Origin: Mercurialis annua | Taxonomy: Eukaryota; Streptophyta; Magnoliopsida; Malpighiales; Euphorbiaceae | Length of the DNA stretch: 64,000 bases | Assembly (NCBI RefSeq): GCF_937616625.2 | Contig: NC_065570.1 | Coordinates: forward strand, 35,657,665 to 35,721,664 | Direction: 5' to 3' | Part shown: positions 1 through 10,690 of the stretch, piece by piece | How the letters are laid out: each line of letters opens with the position of its first letter | Numbering within the stretch: the stretch's first letter is position 1 | Made by a program: the position numbers and the translations under genes | Notes under the pieces: model-generated | The model's database searches: none | What the model was told of the DNA's origin: nothing | The model's input: only the letters and a program-made list of their open reading frames with translations

Positions 1-2830
1 GTGTGTGAAAAGTGACGCTAGATTAGTATGTCACGTCTCAAGTCTCTTTAACGCGACTGTCCGATTACGTAAGCATGGTTAGGTAATATTACGCAAAGTG
101 TGCGGGAAAAGTGACGCTAGATTAATATGTCGCTACTTAAGTCTCTTTGATGCATCGTTCCGATTACCTAAGCATGGTTAGGTGATATTACGCAAACCGT
201 GCGTAAAAAGTGACGCTATATTAGTATGGCGCATTTCAAGTCTCTTTTACGCGTCGTTTCAATTATCTAAGCATGGTTAGGTTACATTACGTAAAGTAAG
301 CTTGAAAAGGGACGCTAGATTAGTATGTCGTGTCTCAAGTCTCTTAACGCGTCTTTCCGATTACGTAAGCATGGTTAGGTTATTTTACGCAAAGTGTGCA
401 TGAAAAGTGACGCTAGATTAATATGTCGCTACTCAAGTCTCTTTAATGCGTCGTTCCAATTTCCTAAGCATGGTTAGGTTAAATTACACAAAGATTGCGT
501 GAAAAGTGACGCTAAATTAGTATGTCGCCTCTGAAGTCTCTTTAACGCGTCGTTCTGATTAACTAAGCATGGTTAGGTTATTTTACAAAAAGTGTGTGTG
601 AAAAGTGACGCTACATTAGTATGTCGTGTCTCAAGTCTCATTAACGTGTGTTCCGATTACATAAGAATTGTTAGGTTATATTATGCAAAGTGTGCGTGAA
701 AACTGACTCTAGATTAGTTTGTCGCGTCTGAAGTCTCTTTAACGCGTCATTCCGATTACCTAAGAAGCATGGTTAGGTTATACTACGCAAATTGTGCGTG
801 AAAAGTGACACTAGATTAGTATGTCACGTCTCAAGTCTCTGTAACGCGTCGTTTTGATTACCTAAGCATGGGTAGGTTATATTACGCAAAGTGTGCATGA
901 AATGGGACGTTTGATTAGTATGTCGCGTCTCAAGTCTCTTTATCACGTCGTTCCGATTAACTAAGCATGGCTAGGTTAAATTACGTAAAGTGTGCGTGAA
1001 AAGTGACGCTTGACTAGCATATCGCATATGACGTCTCATTAACTGTCGTTCCAATTACCGAAGTATGGTTAGGTTATAAAAGTGTGTGTGAAAAGTGACG
1101 CTAGATAAGTATGTCGCGTCTCAAGTCTCTCTAACGCGTAGTTCCTATCACCTAAGCCTGGTTTATTTTACGCAAAGTGTGCGTGAAAAGTGACGCTAGA
1201 TTAGTATGTCGCGTCTCAAGTCTCTATTAGGCGCTGTTCGATTACCTATTCATGGTTAGGTGATATTATGCAAAGTGTGCGTGAAAAGTAACAATAGATT
1301 AGTATGACGCATCTCAAGTCTCTTTAACCCGTCGTTTCGATTACCTAAGCATGGTTCGGTTATAATACGCAATGTGTGCGTGAAAACTGTTGCTAGGTTA
1401 GTATGTCACGTCTCAAGTCTCTTTAACGCGTCGTTCCGATTCCCTAAGCATGGTTAGGTTTAGATTAGTATGCTGCGTCTCAAGTCTCTATAACGCGTCG
1501 TTTCGATTACCTAAGCATGGTTAGGTTTAGATCACCATGCTTATCTTAAGTCTCTTTAACGCGTCGTTCCGATTACCCATGGTTAGGTTATATTACACAA
1601 AGCGTGCTTAAAAAAAGTGACGCTAGATTAGTATGGCGCGTTACAAGTCTCTTTAACGCGTCGTTTCGATTACCGAAACATGGTTAGGTTATATTACGTA
1701 CAGTGTGCGTGAAAAGTGACGCTAGATAATGTCGCGTCTCAAGTCTCTTTAACGCGTCATTCCGATTACCTAAGCATGATTAGGTTATATTACGCAAGTG
1801 TGCGTGAAGAGTGACGCTACATCAAGTTGTCCCTACTCAAGTCTCTTTAACGTGTCGTTCCGATTTCCTAAGCATGGTTAGGTTATATGACGCAAAGTGT
1901 GCGTGAAAAGTGACGCTAGATTTAATATGTCGCGTTTCAAGCTCTTTAACTAGTCGTTCCGAAAGCATGGTTAGGTTATATTACGCAAATTATGCGTAAA
2001 ACTGACGCTAGATTTGTATGGCGCGTCTCAAGTCTGGTTAACGCGTCGTTTCGATTACAATGCGCGTTTCAAGTCTCTTTAACGCGTAGTTTCAATTACA
2101 ATGCTTATTTCGCGTTACAAGTCTCTGTAACGCGTTGTACCGACAACCTAAGCATGGTTGAGTTATATTACGCAAAGTGTGTGTCAAAAGTGACGCTAGA
2201 TTAGTATGTCGCATTTCAAGTCTCTTTAACGCGTTGTTCCGATTACCTAAGCATTGTTAGGTCATATTACGCAAAGTGTGTGTGAAAAGTGACGCTAGAT
2301 TAATATGTCGCTACCGTGCTTATGTCGCGTCCCAAATGTCTCTAACGCGTCGTTTCGCGTCTCAAAGTGTGTGTGAAAAGTGACGCTAGATTAGTATGTC
2401 GCGTCACAAGTCTCCCTAACGCGTCATTCCGATTACATAAGCATGATTAGGTTATATTACGCAAAGTGTGCGTGAAAAGTGACGCTAGATTAGTATGTCG
2501 CGTCTCAGGTCTTTTTAATGAGTTGTTCCGATTACCTAAGTAAGGTTATGTTATATTACGCAAAGTGTCCATGAAAAGTGACGCAGGATTAGTATGGCAC
2601 GTCTCAAGTCTCTTTAACGCGTCGTTTATATTACCATGCTTATGTCACATTACAAGTCTCTCTAACACGTCGTTCCAATAACCTAAGCATGGTTAGGTTA
2701 TATTACGCAAAATGTGCGGGAAAATTGACAAATGATTAGTATGTCGCGTCTCAAGTCTCTTTAACGCGTTGTTCCGATTACCTAAGTATGGTTAGGTTAT
2801 TTTACGCAAAGTGTGCGTGAAAAGTGACAG
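1..2830 (+). repeat. 99-bp satellite array, type A, forward orientation
   Basis: Tandem units of about 99 bp. Recognition blocks, in order within a unit, are GTGACGCTAGATTAGTATG, then TCTCTTTAACGCGTCG, then CCTAAGCATGGTTAGGTTA, then TTACGCAAAGTGTGCG. Copies differ mostly by point changes, many of them CpG to TpG or CpA (for example GCGTCTC becoming GCATCTC or GTGTCTC), the pattern expected of old methylated DNA. Longer units containing the 48-bp internal duplication appear near 1536, 2317 and 2634. Several units are internally shortened (for example around 1440-1600). The array is already in progress at base 1, so its left edge is not in the window. No gene is seen. Confidence 0.97.
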
Positions 2831-3890
2831 TTGAAGTAATCGAAACGACACGTTAAAGAGATTTGCGACGCGATATACTAATTTAGCGACAATTTTCCCG
2901 CACATTTTGCGTAATATAACCTAACCATGCTTAGGTAATTGGAACGACGTGTTAGAGAGACTTGTAATGTGACATAAGCATGGTAATCTAAACGACGCGT
3001 TAAAGAGACTTGAGACGTGCCATACTAATCTTGGGTCATTTTTTACGCGCACTTAGCGCAATATAACCTAACCATGCTTAGGTAATCGTAACACCGCGTT
3101 AAAGAGACTTGTGACGGAACATACTAATCTAGTGACACTTTTAACGACTAACATAACAATGCTTAGGTAATCGGAACGACGCGTTAAATAGACTTGAGAC
3201 GCAACATACTAATCTATTGTCCCTTTTCACGCACACTTTGCGTAATATAACGTAACCATGCTTAGTTAATCAGAACGACGCGTTAGAGACAGTTGAAAAG
3301 ATGCGTTAAAAAAACTTGAAATGCGCCATACTAATCTAGCGTCATTTTTACGCACACTTTGCGTAATATAACCTAACTATGCTTAGGTTATCGGAACGAC
3401 GTGTATAAGTGACTTGAGACGCACCATACTAATTTAGCATCACTTTTTACTCACACTTTGCGTAATATAACCTAACCATTCTTAGTTAATCGGAACGACG
3501 CGTTAAAGAGACTTGAGACGCGCCATACTAATTTAGCGTCACTTTTTACTCACACTTTGCGTAAAATAACCTAACCATTCTTAGGTAATCGGAACGACGC
3601 GTTGAAGAGACTTGAGACGCAACCTACTAACCTAGCATCACTATTCACGAACTCTTTGCGTCATATGACCTAATCGGAACGACGCGTTAAAGAGACTTGA
3701 AACGCAACATACTAATCTATTTTCACTTTTCATGCACACTTTGCATAATATAACCTAACCATGCTTAGGTAATCGGAACGACGCGATAGAGAGACATGTG
3801 ACTCCACATAAGCATGGTAATCAAAACGACGCGTTAAAGAGACTTCAGACACGACATACTAATCTATTGTCGCTTTTCATGCACACTTTG
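2831..3890 (-). repeat. 99-bp satellite array, inverted segment
   Basis: The same satellite family in reverse orientation, read on the plus strand as GGTAATCGGAACGACGCG followed by TTAAAGAGACTTG and so on. The switch from the forward array lies at about 2830-2836, inside a unit and without foreign DNA. Type A signature segments (CATAAGCATGGTAATC) are present near 2973 and 3808. The segment stops at 3890 in the middle of a unit, where retroelement sequence begins. Confidence 0.96.
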
Positions 3891-4098
3891 TTGGCTCCCA
3901 GCCAATAGTGAGGTTGTGGACCAATATGGACTCGATCCTATCTCATAGGGTGACATCCATATGTACCTACCAAAGCACGCATCACATACGCTCCAGGGTG
4001 GAGAGCCTCACTTCGTCACACGATCATGAGTTAGAGTTCCCTAGAATCGGATAATCGACACATCTCCATGTGTTGCATCTCCATGCACATTATCCTTT

Positions 4099-4110
4099 GC
4101 TCCGATACCA
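4099..4110 (-). other. Primer-binding site, initiator tRNA-Met type, one mismatch
   Basis: The plus strand reads GCTCCGATACCA, so the minus strand reads TGGTATCGGAGC. Plant retroelements primed by initiator tRNA-Met carry TGGTATCAGAGC, which differs at one base. It sits 1 nt from the LTR end, the expected place for first-strand priming. The mismatch suggests a decayed copy. Confidence 0.75.
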
Positions 4111-4583
4111 CTGTTGGTGCAGCGGGACGTGAGGGTCCGAATCGTATAATTCAATTCAAAATTGGAATTCCAACAATTCGGATCCAGAAATTGATCATAT
4201 CAATAATAAATGGATCGTCGTATCATCTAGTAATAAAGCACGCATCTAGAAACCGTAAGAAGAATACCTATGTCGATTCTCCAACGATTCTTGTAGTCCC
4301 GATAGTTCGGCGACCTCAAGCTCGTCCACACGAGTATGCGTCCGATTGAATCCTCGCCTTGAAGTAATCTGCAAGAGTTTGTCTTGCCGAGCAACCCTAA
4401 GCTTAAACTCTCGCCTCGATTACGTCTTTGCTGGGATGTATGAAAAACTTTCTCCAAACTTTTCTGTGATTGATGACTACTTGAACTCCTTCAAATATGC
4501 TCTCTTAAGTGTGATGTCTATAGAATGAACAAAGGCAACCTCTATTTATAGGGTAGAGCTTTGCTTAAGAATGCAACACCTAG

Positions 4584-4770
4584 CATGCTAGGTGTCACAC
4601 ACCAAGCAAAGGTGTTGCCACCATTCGACACCTCACATGCTAGGTGTCACACACCAAGCATAGGTGTTGCCACCAGCTGACACATCACATGCTAGGTGTC
4701 ACACATCAAGCATAGGTGTTTCCACCTTCTGACACGTCGGATGCTAGGTGTCGCACACAGAGACATACAT
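4584..4770. repeat. 52-bp minisatellite inside the LTR
   Basis: The block CATGCTAGGTGTC recurs at 4584, 4636 and 4688, and as a degenerate ATGCTAGGTGTC at 4741, giving a period of 52 bp and about 3.5 copies. Each unit also holds ACACACCAAGCA and AGGTGTTGCCACC. The related LTR at 26966-27530 has only one such unit, so this is a lineage-specific expansion in the LTR. Confidence 0.85.
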
Positions 4771-4890
4771 GACATCATCACGTGACATCATCGCATGACA
4801 TCATCGTGACATCATCGCATGACATCATCGTGACATCATTGCATGACATCATCGTGACATCATCACATGACATTATCGTGACATCATCAC
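4771..4890. repeat. Microsatellite GACATCATCG(CAT/T)
   Basis: Alternating units GACATCATCGCAT and GACATCATCGT run for about 120 bp inside the LTR. The related LTR near 27495-27525 keeps only a few degenerate GGTGACATCA units. This is simple-sequence expansion with no coding potential. Confidence 0.85.
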
Positions 4891-5306
4891 ATTAACTTGG
4901 ATAAAATACAATTAGGTGCCTACTAATTTATAACTCTTACAAATTAGTCCCTAATTTATACTCGTTTATCATCTTAGATTAATTTCCGAGATATGCTAGT
5001 ATCTATATGAAATCAATCTCTCGTAAACTCAATCGGTTGCACACCCTATTATGTGTGACTAACTAGGTTCATATCTATATGGCAACGAGAATCATAAGAA
5101 ACGCCTTTCTTATATTAAATAATTAAATCCCATTAATTATTAATTCTCGTAGATCGTGAGTGACGTCTAGCAACATATCATGACCCCCAAATAGATATGA
5201 ATGTTTCGATGCATTCTTTATGAACCACTGTTCATAATTACCGTACACTCAAAATTCCCTTCATCTAAGATTCCGATCTCGACTAGTGTCACGGTTAAGT
5301 CAAACA

Positions 5307-5702
5307 CTATTTGTCAAGTCTATTTAACACGCGTTCCGATTACCTATGCATGGTTAGGTTATAATAAAAAAAGCGTGCATGAAAAGTGACACTAGATTAG
5401 TATGTCGCATCTCAAGTCTCTTTAACGCTTTGTTTCGATTACCTAAGCATGTTAGGTTATATAACCCAAAGTGTGCGTGAAAAGTGACGCTAGATAAGTA
5501 TGTCTCGTTCTTTTTAATACGTCGTTCCGATTACCTAAGCATGGTTAGGTTATATATTATGCAAAGTATAGGTCAAAAGTGACGCTAGATTAGTATGTCG
5601 CGTCACAAGTCTCTCTAATGCGTCGTTCCGATTACCTACCTATAAGCATGGTTAGGTTATATTACGCAAGGTGTGCGTGAAAAGTAACAATAGATTAGTA
5701 TA
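5307..5702 (+). repeat. 99-bp satellite, short forward segment
   Basis: About four satellite units in forward orientation lie between the LTR remnant and the mitochondria-like insert. The first unit starts mid-monomer (TCAAGTCTATTTAACACG). The last ends at GATTAGTA, where the foreign DNA begins. This short forward island is bounded by foreign DNA on both sides and by inverted satellite beyond each. Confidence 0.95.
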
Positions 5703-6110
5703 ACAACTGCCCCGCTGTCTCCGACATGGACCCGGTGAAATTGAAGGTTAACGAGCGCTCCGCCCGTCAAGCGGGCAGCAAGAACTTTTGGCTTTGTTGA
5801 TTTACTGTGTGATGATTTTATTGAAAAAGATCGAAATCGTGAATTCCCTAGCAAAACTCGTTTGTAAGATCTTTGGCGCAAGAAGAAGGGGTTGATCCGT
5901 ATCATCTTGACACAATCATCTATCTTTGAGAAAGATTTGAAACCGGAGCCTCCGAACAAGGCAAACAAACGGCAGCACCTGGGTAAGAATTATTCTAAGT
6001 ATTTCAGCTGGAACTGCTATGTATGTTTTCGATTTCCCGACATGCTATGGTACCCTGGGATTGGTAGGAGCGGGTCGAGTCCGACGCTAACTCGAAATGG
6101 AATAAATAAG
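5703..6110 (+). other. Probable mitochondrial DNA insert (NUMT) with a 26S rRNA fragment
   Basis: About 408 bp with no similarity to the satellite. The first 43 bp (blocks CTGCCCCGCTGTCTCC and GACCCGGTGAAATTGAA) look like plant mitochondrial large-subunit rRNA (rrn26) near domain V, where bacterial 23S has the related ACAACTG...GGTGAAATTGAA stretch. Similarity stops at about 5745. The remaining 365 bp include a hairpin CCGCCCG...CGGGCAG, have no long conserved frame, and I cannot assign them. Rearranged mitochondrial DNA is the simplest reading. The insert sits exactly where the satellite turns from forward to reverse. The rrn26 match is from memory of the family, not from a search. Confidence 0.6.
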
Positions 6111-9100
6111 ATCGGAACGACGCGTTAAAAAGACTTGAGACGCGACATACTAATCTAGCGTCACTTTCTACGCATTATTTGTGCAATATAACCTAACCAT
6201 GCTTAGGTCATCGGAACGATGCGTTAAAGAGACTTGACAATCGACATACTAATCTATTGTAACTTTTCACGCAGACTTTGTGTAATATAACCAAACCATG
6301 CTTAGGTAATCGAAACGACTCGTTAGAGAGACTTGTGACGCGACATAAGATTGGTAATCAAAACGACGCGTTAAAGAGACTTGAGACGCAATATACTAAT
6401 CTAGCGTCACTTTTCACGCACACTTTGCATAATATAACCTAACCACGCTTAGGTAATCGGAACGACGCGTTAGATAGACTTAAACGCGCCATACTAGTCT
6501 AGCGTCACTTTTCACGCACACTTTGCGTAATATAACCTAATCATTCTTAGGTAATCGGAACGACGCGTTATATAGACTTAAGACGCGACATACTAATATA
6601 CTGTCATTTTTCACGCACACTTTGCGTAATATTACCTAAACTTGCTTAGATAATCGAAACAACGCGTTAGAGAGACTTGTGACGCGACATAAGCATGGTA
6701 ATCGAAACGACGCGTTAAAGAGACTTGAGATGCGCCATATTAATATAGCGTCACTCTTTACGCACACTTTGCATAATGGAAATTAGAACAACGCGTTAGA
6801 GAGACTTGAGACGCGACATACTAATTTAGCATCACTTTTCACACACACTTTGCATAATATAATCTAACCATGCCTAGGAAATCGGAACGCGTTAGAGAGA
6901 CTTGAGATGCGACATACTAATCAAACGTCACTTTTCACGCACACTTTGCGTAATATAACCTAACCATGCTTAGGTAATCGAAACGACGCGTTCAAGAGAC
7001 TTGTGACGCGAGATAAGCATGGTAATCGAAACGACACGTTAAAGAGACTTGAGACTTGACATACTAATCTAGCGTCACTTTTAACGTACGCTTTGCGTAA
7101 TATAGTCTAACCATGCTTTGGTAATCAGAATGACGCGTTAAAGAGACTTGAGACGTGACATACTAATCTATTGATCCTTTTTACGCACACTTTGTGTAAT
7201 AACTTAACCATGCTTAGGTAATCGGAACGACGTGTTCAAGAGACTTGAGACGCGACATTCTAATCAATTGATCCTTTTTACGCACACTTTGCGTAATATA
7301 ACCTAACCATGCTTGAGTAATTGGAACGACGGGTTAAATAGACTTGCGACGCGACATACTAATGTATTGTCATTTTTTCACGCACACTTTGCGTAATATA
7401 GCCTAACCATGCTTAAGTAATCGGAACGACGCGTTAGAGAGACTTGTGACGTGACATAAGCATGGTAATCGAAAACCACGCGTTAAAGAGAATTGAGACG
7501 CGCCATATTAATCTAGCATCACTTTTTATGCACACTTTGCATAATATAACCTAACCATGCTTAGGTAATCGTAACGACTCGTTTAAGAGACTTGTGTCGC
7601 GAGATAAACATGGTAATCGAAATGACCCGTAAAAGTGACTAGAGATGAAACATACTAATCTAGCTACACTTGTTACGCACATTTTGTGTGATATAACCTA
7701 ACCATGCTAAGGTAATCGGTTCGACCCGTTTAAGAGACTTGAGACTGGACATACTAATATAGCGTCACTTTTCACACACACTTTGCGTAATATAACCTAA
7801 CCATGCTTAGGTAATAGTAACGATGCATTAAAGAGACGTGAGACGCGACATACTAATCTATTGATCCTTTTCTCGCACACTTTACGTACTGTAATCTAAC
7901 CATGCTTAGGCAATCGGAACGACGTGTTTGAGAGACTTGTGACGCGACATAAGCATGGTAATCGAAATGATGCGTTAAATAGACTTGAGACGCGACATAC
8001 TAATCTACTGTCACTTTTTCACACAAACTTTGCCTAATATAACCGAACCATGCTTCGGTAATCAGAACGACGCATTAAAGAGCCTGGAGATACGACATAC
8101 TAATCTATCACTTTTCACACACACCTTGTGTAATATAACCTAACCATGCTTAGGTAATCGGAACGACGCGTTAAATAGACTTGAGATGTGACATACTAAT
8201 CTATTGTCATTTTTCACGCACACTTTGCGTAATATAACATGCTTAGGTAATTGGAACGACGCGTTAGAGAGACTTGTGACGCGACATAAGCATGGTAATC
8301 AAAACGACGCGTCAAAGAGACTTGAGACGCGCCATACTAATCTAGCGTCACTTTTTACGCACACTTTGTTGAATATAACCAAACCATGCTTAGGTAATCG
8401 GAACGACGCATTAAAGAGTCTTGAGAAGCGACGTATTATTCTAGCGTCGGTTTTCACGCACACTTTGTTTAATATATCCTAACAGTGCTTAGGTAATCGG
8501 AACGACGTGTTAAAGAGACTTGAGATGCGACATACTAATCTAGCGTCACTTTTCAAGCACGCCTTGCGTCTTGTACCTAACCATGCTTAGATAATCGGAA
8601 CAGCGTGATAAAGAGAATTGAGACGCAACATACTAATCTAGCGTCACTTTTCAAGCACGCCTTGCGTCTTGTACCTAACCATGCTTAGATAATCGGAACA
8701 CCGTGATAAAGAGAATTCAGACGCAACATACTAATCTATCGTCACTTTTCACGCACACTTTTCATAATCTAACATAACCATGCTTAGGTAATCCGAACGA
8801 CGCGTTAAATAAACTTGAGACGCGACAAACTAATCTATCCTCACTTTTCACGCACACTTTGCGTAATATAACCTAACCATGCTTAGGTAATCGGAACGAC
8901 GCGTAAAAGAGACTTGAGATGCGACATACTAATCCATTGTTACTTTTCTCGCACACTTTGCGTAATATAACCTAACCATGCTTAGATAATCGGAAAAATG
9001 CGTTAGAGAGACTTAAGATACGACATAAGCATGGTAATTGAAACGACACGTTAAAGAAACTTAAGACGCGACATATTATTCTAGTGTCACTTATGACGTA

Positions 9101-10690
9101 AACTTTGCATAATATAACCTAACCATGCTTAGGTAATCAGAACGACACATTAAAGAGCCTTGAGACACGACATACTAATCTAGCATCACTTTTCACGAAC
9201 ACCTTGCGTAATATAACCTAACCATGCTTAGGTTATCGGAACGAAGCGTTAAAGACACTTGAGACACGACATACTAATCTAGCGTTACTTTTCTCGCACA
9301 CTTTGCGTCATATAACCTAACCATGCTTGGGTAATCAGAACGACGCGTTAAAAAGACTTGAGACGTGACATACTCATCTAGCGTCAGTTTTAAAGCACAC
9401 TTTGCGTAATATAAGCTAACCATGCTTTGGTAATCGGAACGATGCGTTACAGAGAATTAAGACGCGACATACTAATCTAGCGTCACTTTTCACGCACACT
9501 TTGCGTAATATAAGCTAACCATGCTCAGGTAATCAAAATGACGCGTTAAAGAGACTTGAGACGCGACATATTAATCTATCATCTCTTTTCACGCATCTGA
9601 ACGACGCGTTAGATAGACTTAAGACGCGACATACTAATCTATTGTCATTTTTCACACATACTTTGCATAATATAACCTAACCATGCTTAGGTAGTCGGAA
9701 CAATTCGTTAGAGAGACTTGTGACGCGACATAAGCATGAGACACGCCATATTAATCTAGCGTCATTTTTTACGCACAATTTGCGTAATATATCCTACCCA
9801 TGCTTGGGAAATCGGAATGACGCGTTAGAGAGACTTGATACGCGACATACTAATGTAGCGTCACTTTTCACGCACACTTTGCGTAATATAACTTAACCTT
9901 GCTTAGGAAATCAGAACGACGCGTTAGAGAGACTTGAGATGCGACATACTAATATAACGTCACTTTTCACGCACACTTTGCATAATATAACCTAACCATG
10001 CTTAGGTAATCAGAACGACGTGATAAAGAGACTTGTGACGAGAGATAAGCATGGTAATCCAAACGAAGCGTTAAAGAGACTTGAGACAAAACATACTAAT
10101 CTAGCTACACTTTATATGCACACTTTGCTTAATATAACCTAACCAGGCTTAGATAATCGGAACGACGCGTTAAAGAGACTTGAGACTGGACATACTAATC
10201 TAGAGTCACGTTTCACGCTCACTTTGCATAGATAACTTAACCATGCTTAGGAAATCAGAGCGACGCGTTAGAGAGACTTGAGATGCGAGATAGTAATATA
10301 ACGTCACTTTTCACGCACACTTTGCATAATATAACCTAACCATGCTTAGGTAATTGTAACTACGCGTGAAAGAGACTTGTGACGCGAGATAAGCATGGTA
10401 AACGAAACGACGCATGAAAGAGACTTGAGACAAAACATACTAATCTAGCTATACTTTTTACAAACACTTTGCGTAATATAACCTAACCATGCTTAGGAAA
10501 TCGGAACGATGCGTTAAAGAGACTTGAGACACGGCATACTAATCTATTGATCCTTTTCACGCACACTTTGCGTACTATAACCTAACCATGCTTAGGTAAA
10601 CGGAAAGACGCATTAGAGAGACTTGTGACGAGATACGAGCATGGTAATCGAAACGACTCGTTAAAGAGAGTTGAGACGCGACATACTAAT
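6111..10690 (-). repeat. 99-bp satellite array, type A, reverse orientation
   Basis: Continuous reverse-oriented units. The type A long variant, seen here as GACATAAGCATGGTAATCGAAACG, recurs near 6343, 6690, 7011, 7451, 7602, 7947, 8285, 9022, 9728, 10040, 10392 and 10640. Spacing is therefore one long unit per one to several 99-bp units. A near-perfect tandem duplicate of one unit lies at 8531-8726. No gene or transposon is seen. Confidence 0.95.
8531..8726 (-). repeat. Recent tandem duplication of one satellite monomer
   Basis: Two adjacent 98-bp copies (8531-8628 and 8629-8726) share unusual private variants such as AAGCACGCCTTGCGTCTTG and GATAAAGAGAATT. I see two mismatches (CAGCGTG/CACCGTG and ATTGAG/ATTCAG). 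Typical neighbouring units differ at many more positions, so this pair duplicated recently by unequal exchange or replication slippage. Confidence 0.85.

Larger units (their letters stand above)
3891..5306 (-). mobile_element. LTR retrotransposon remnant: one LTR plus 5' leader
   Basis: Reading on the minus strand there is a complete LTR (5306 to 4112), a primer-binding site, and about 210 bp of leader that is cut off at 3890 by inverted satellite. No coding sequence remains. The LTR is clearly related to the one at 26966-27530, which belongs to an element with Copia gag, so this is probably the same Copia-type family. The flanking satellite is inverted on the left and forward on the right, so this is not a simple insertion into an intact array: the internal part was lost together with, or through, an inversion event. 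Confidence 0.8.
4112..5306 (-). repeat. Long terminal repeat (about 1195 bp)
   Basis: The plus strand begins TGTTGG and ends CAAACA, giving the TG...CA termini of an LTR, and the left end abuts a primer-binding site. The first 400 bp match the LTR at 26966-27530 closely, including the shared block GGATCGTCGTATCAT and the shared stretch around CCTATGTCGATTCTCC. The copy contains an expanded 52-bp minisatellite (4584-4770) and a GACATCATCG-type microsatellite (4771-4890) that are absent or single-copy in the other LTR. The open frames in it are short and do not resemble known proteins. Confidence 0.8.

Noticed and set aside
5703..5745. Functional rRNA gene
   Set aside because: Only about 43 bp resemble large-subunit rRNA; no full gene or flanking rRNA.
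5657..5968. 103-residue minus-strand open frame
   Set aside because: It crosses the satellite/insert junction and reads the rRNA-like part antisense.
5892..6128. Open frame across the mitochondria-like insert and into the satellite
   Set aside because: It crosses the junction into satellite and shows no recognised domain.
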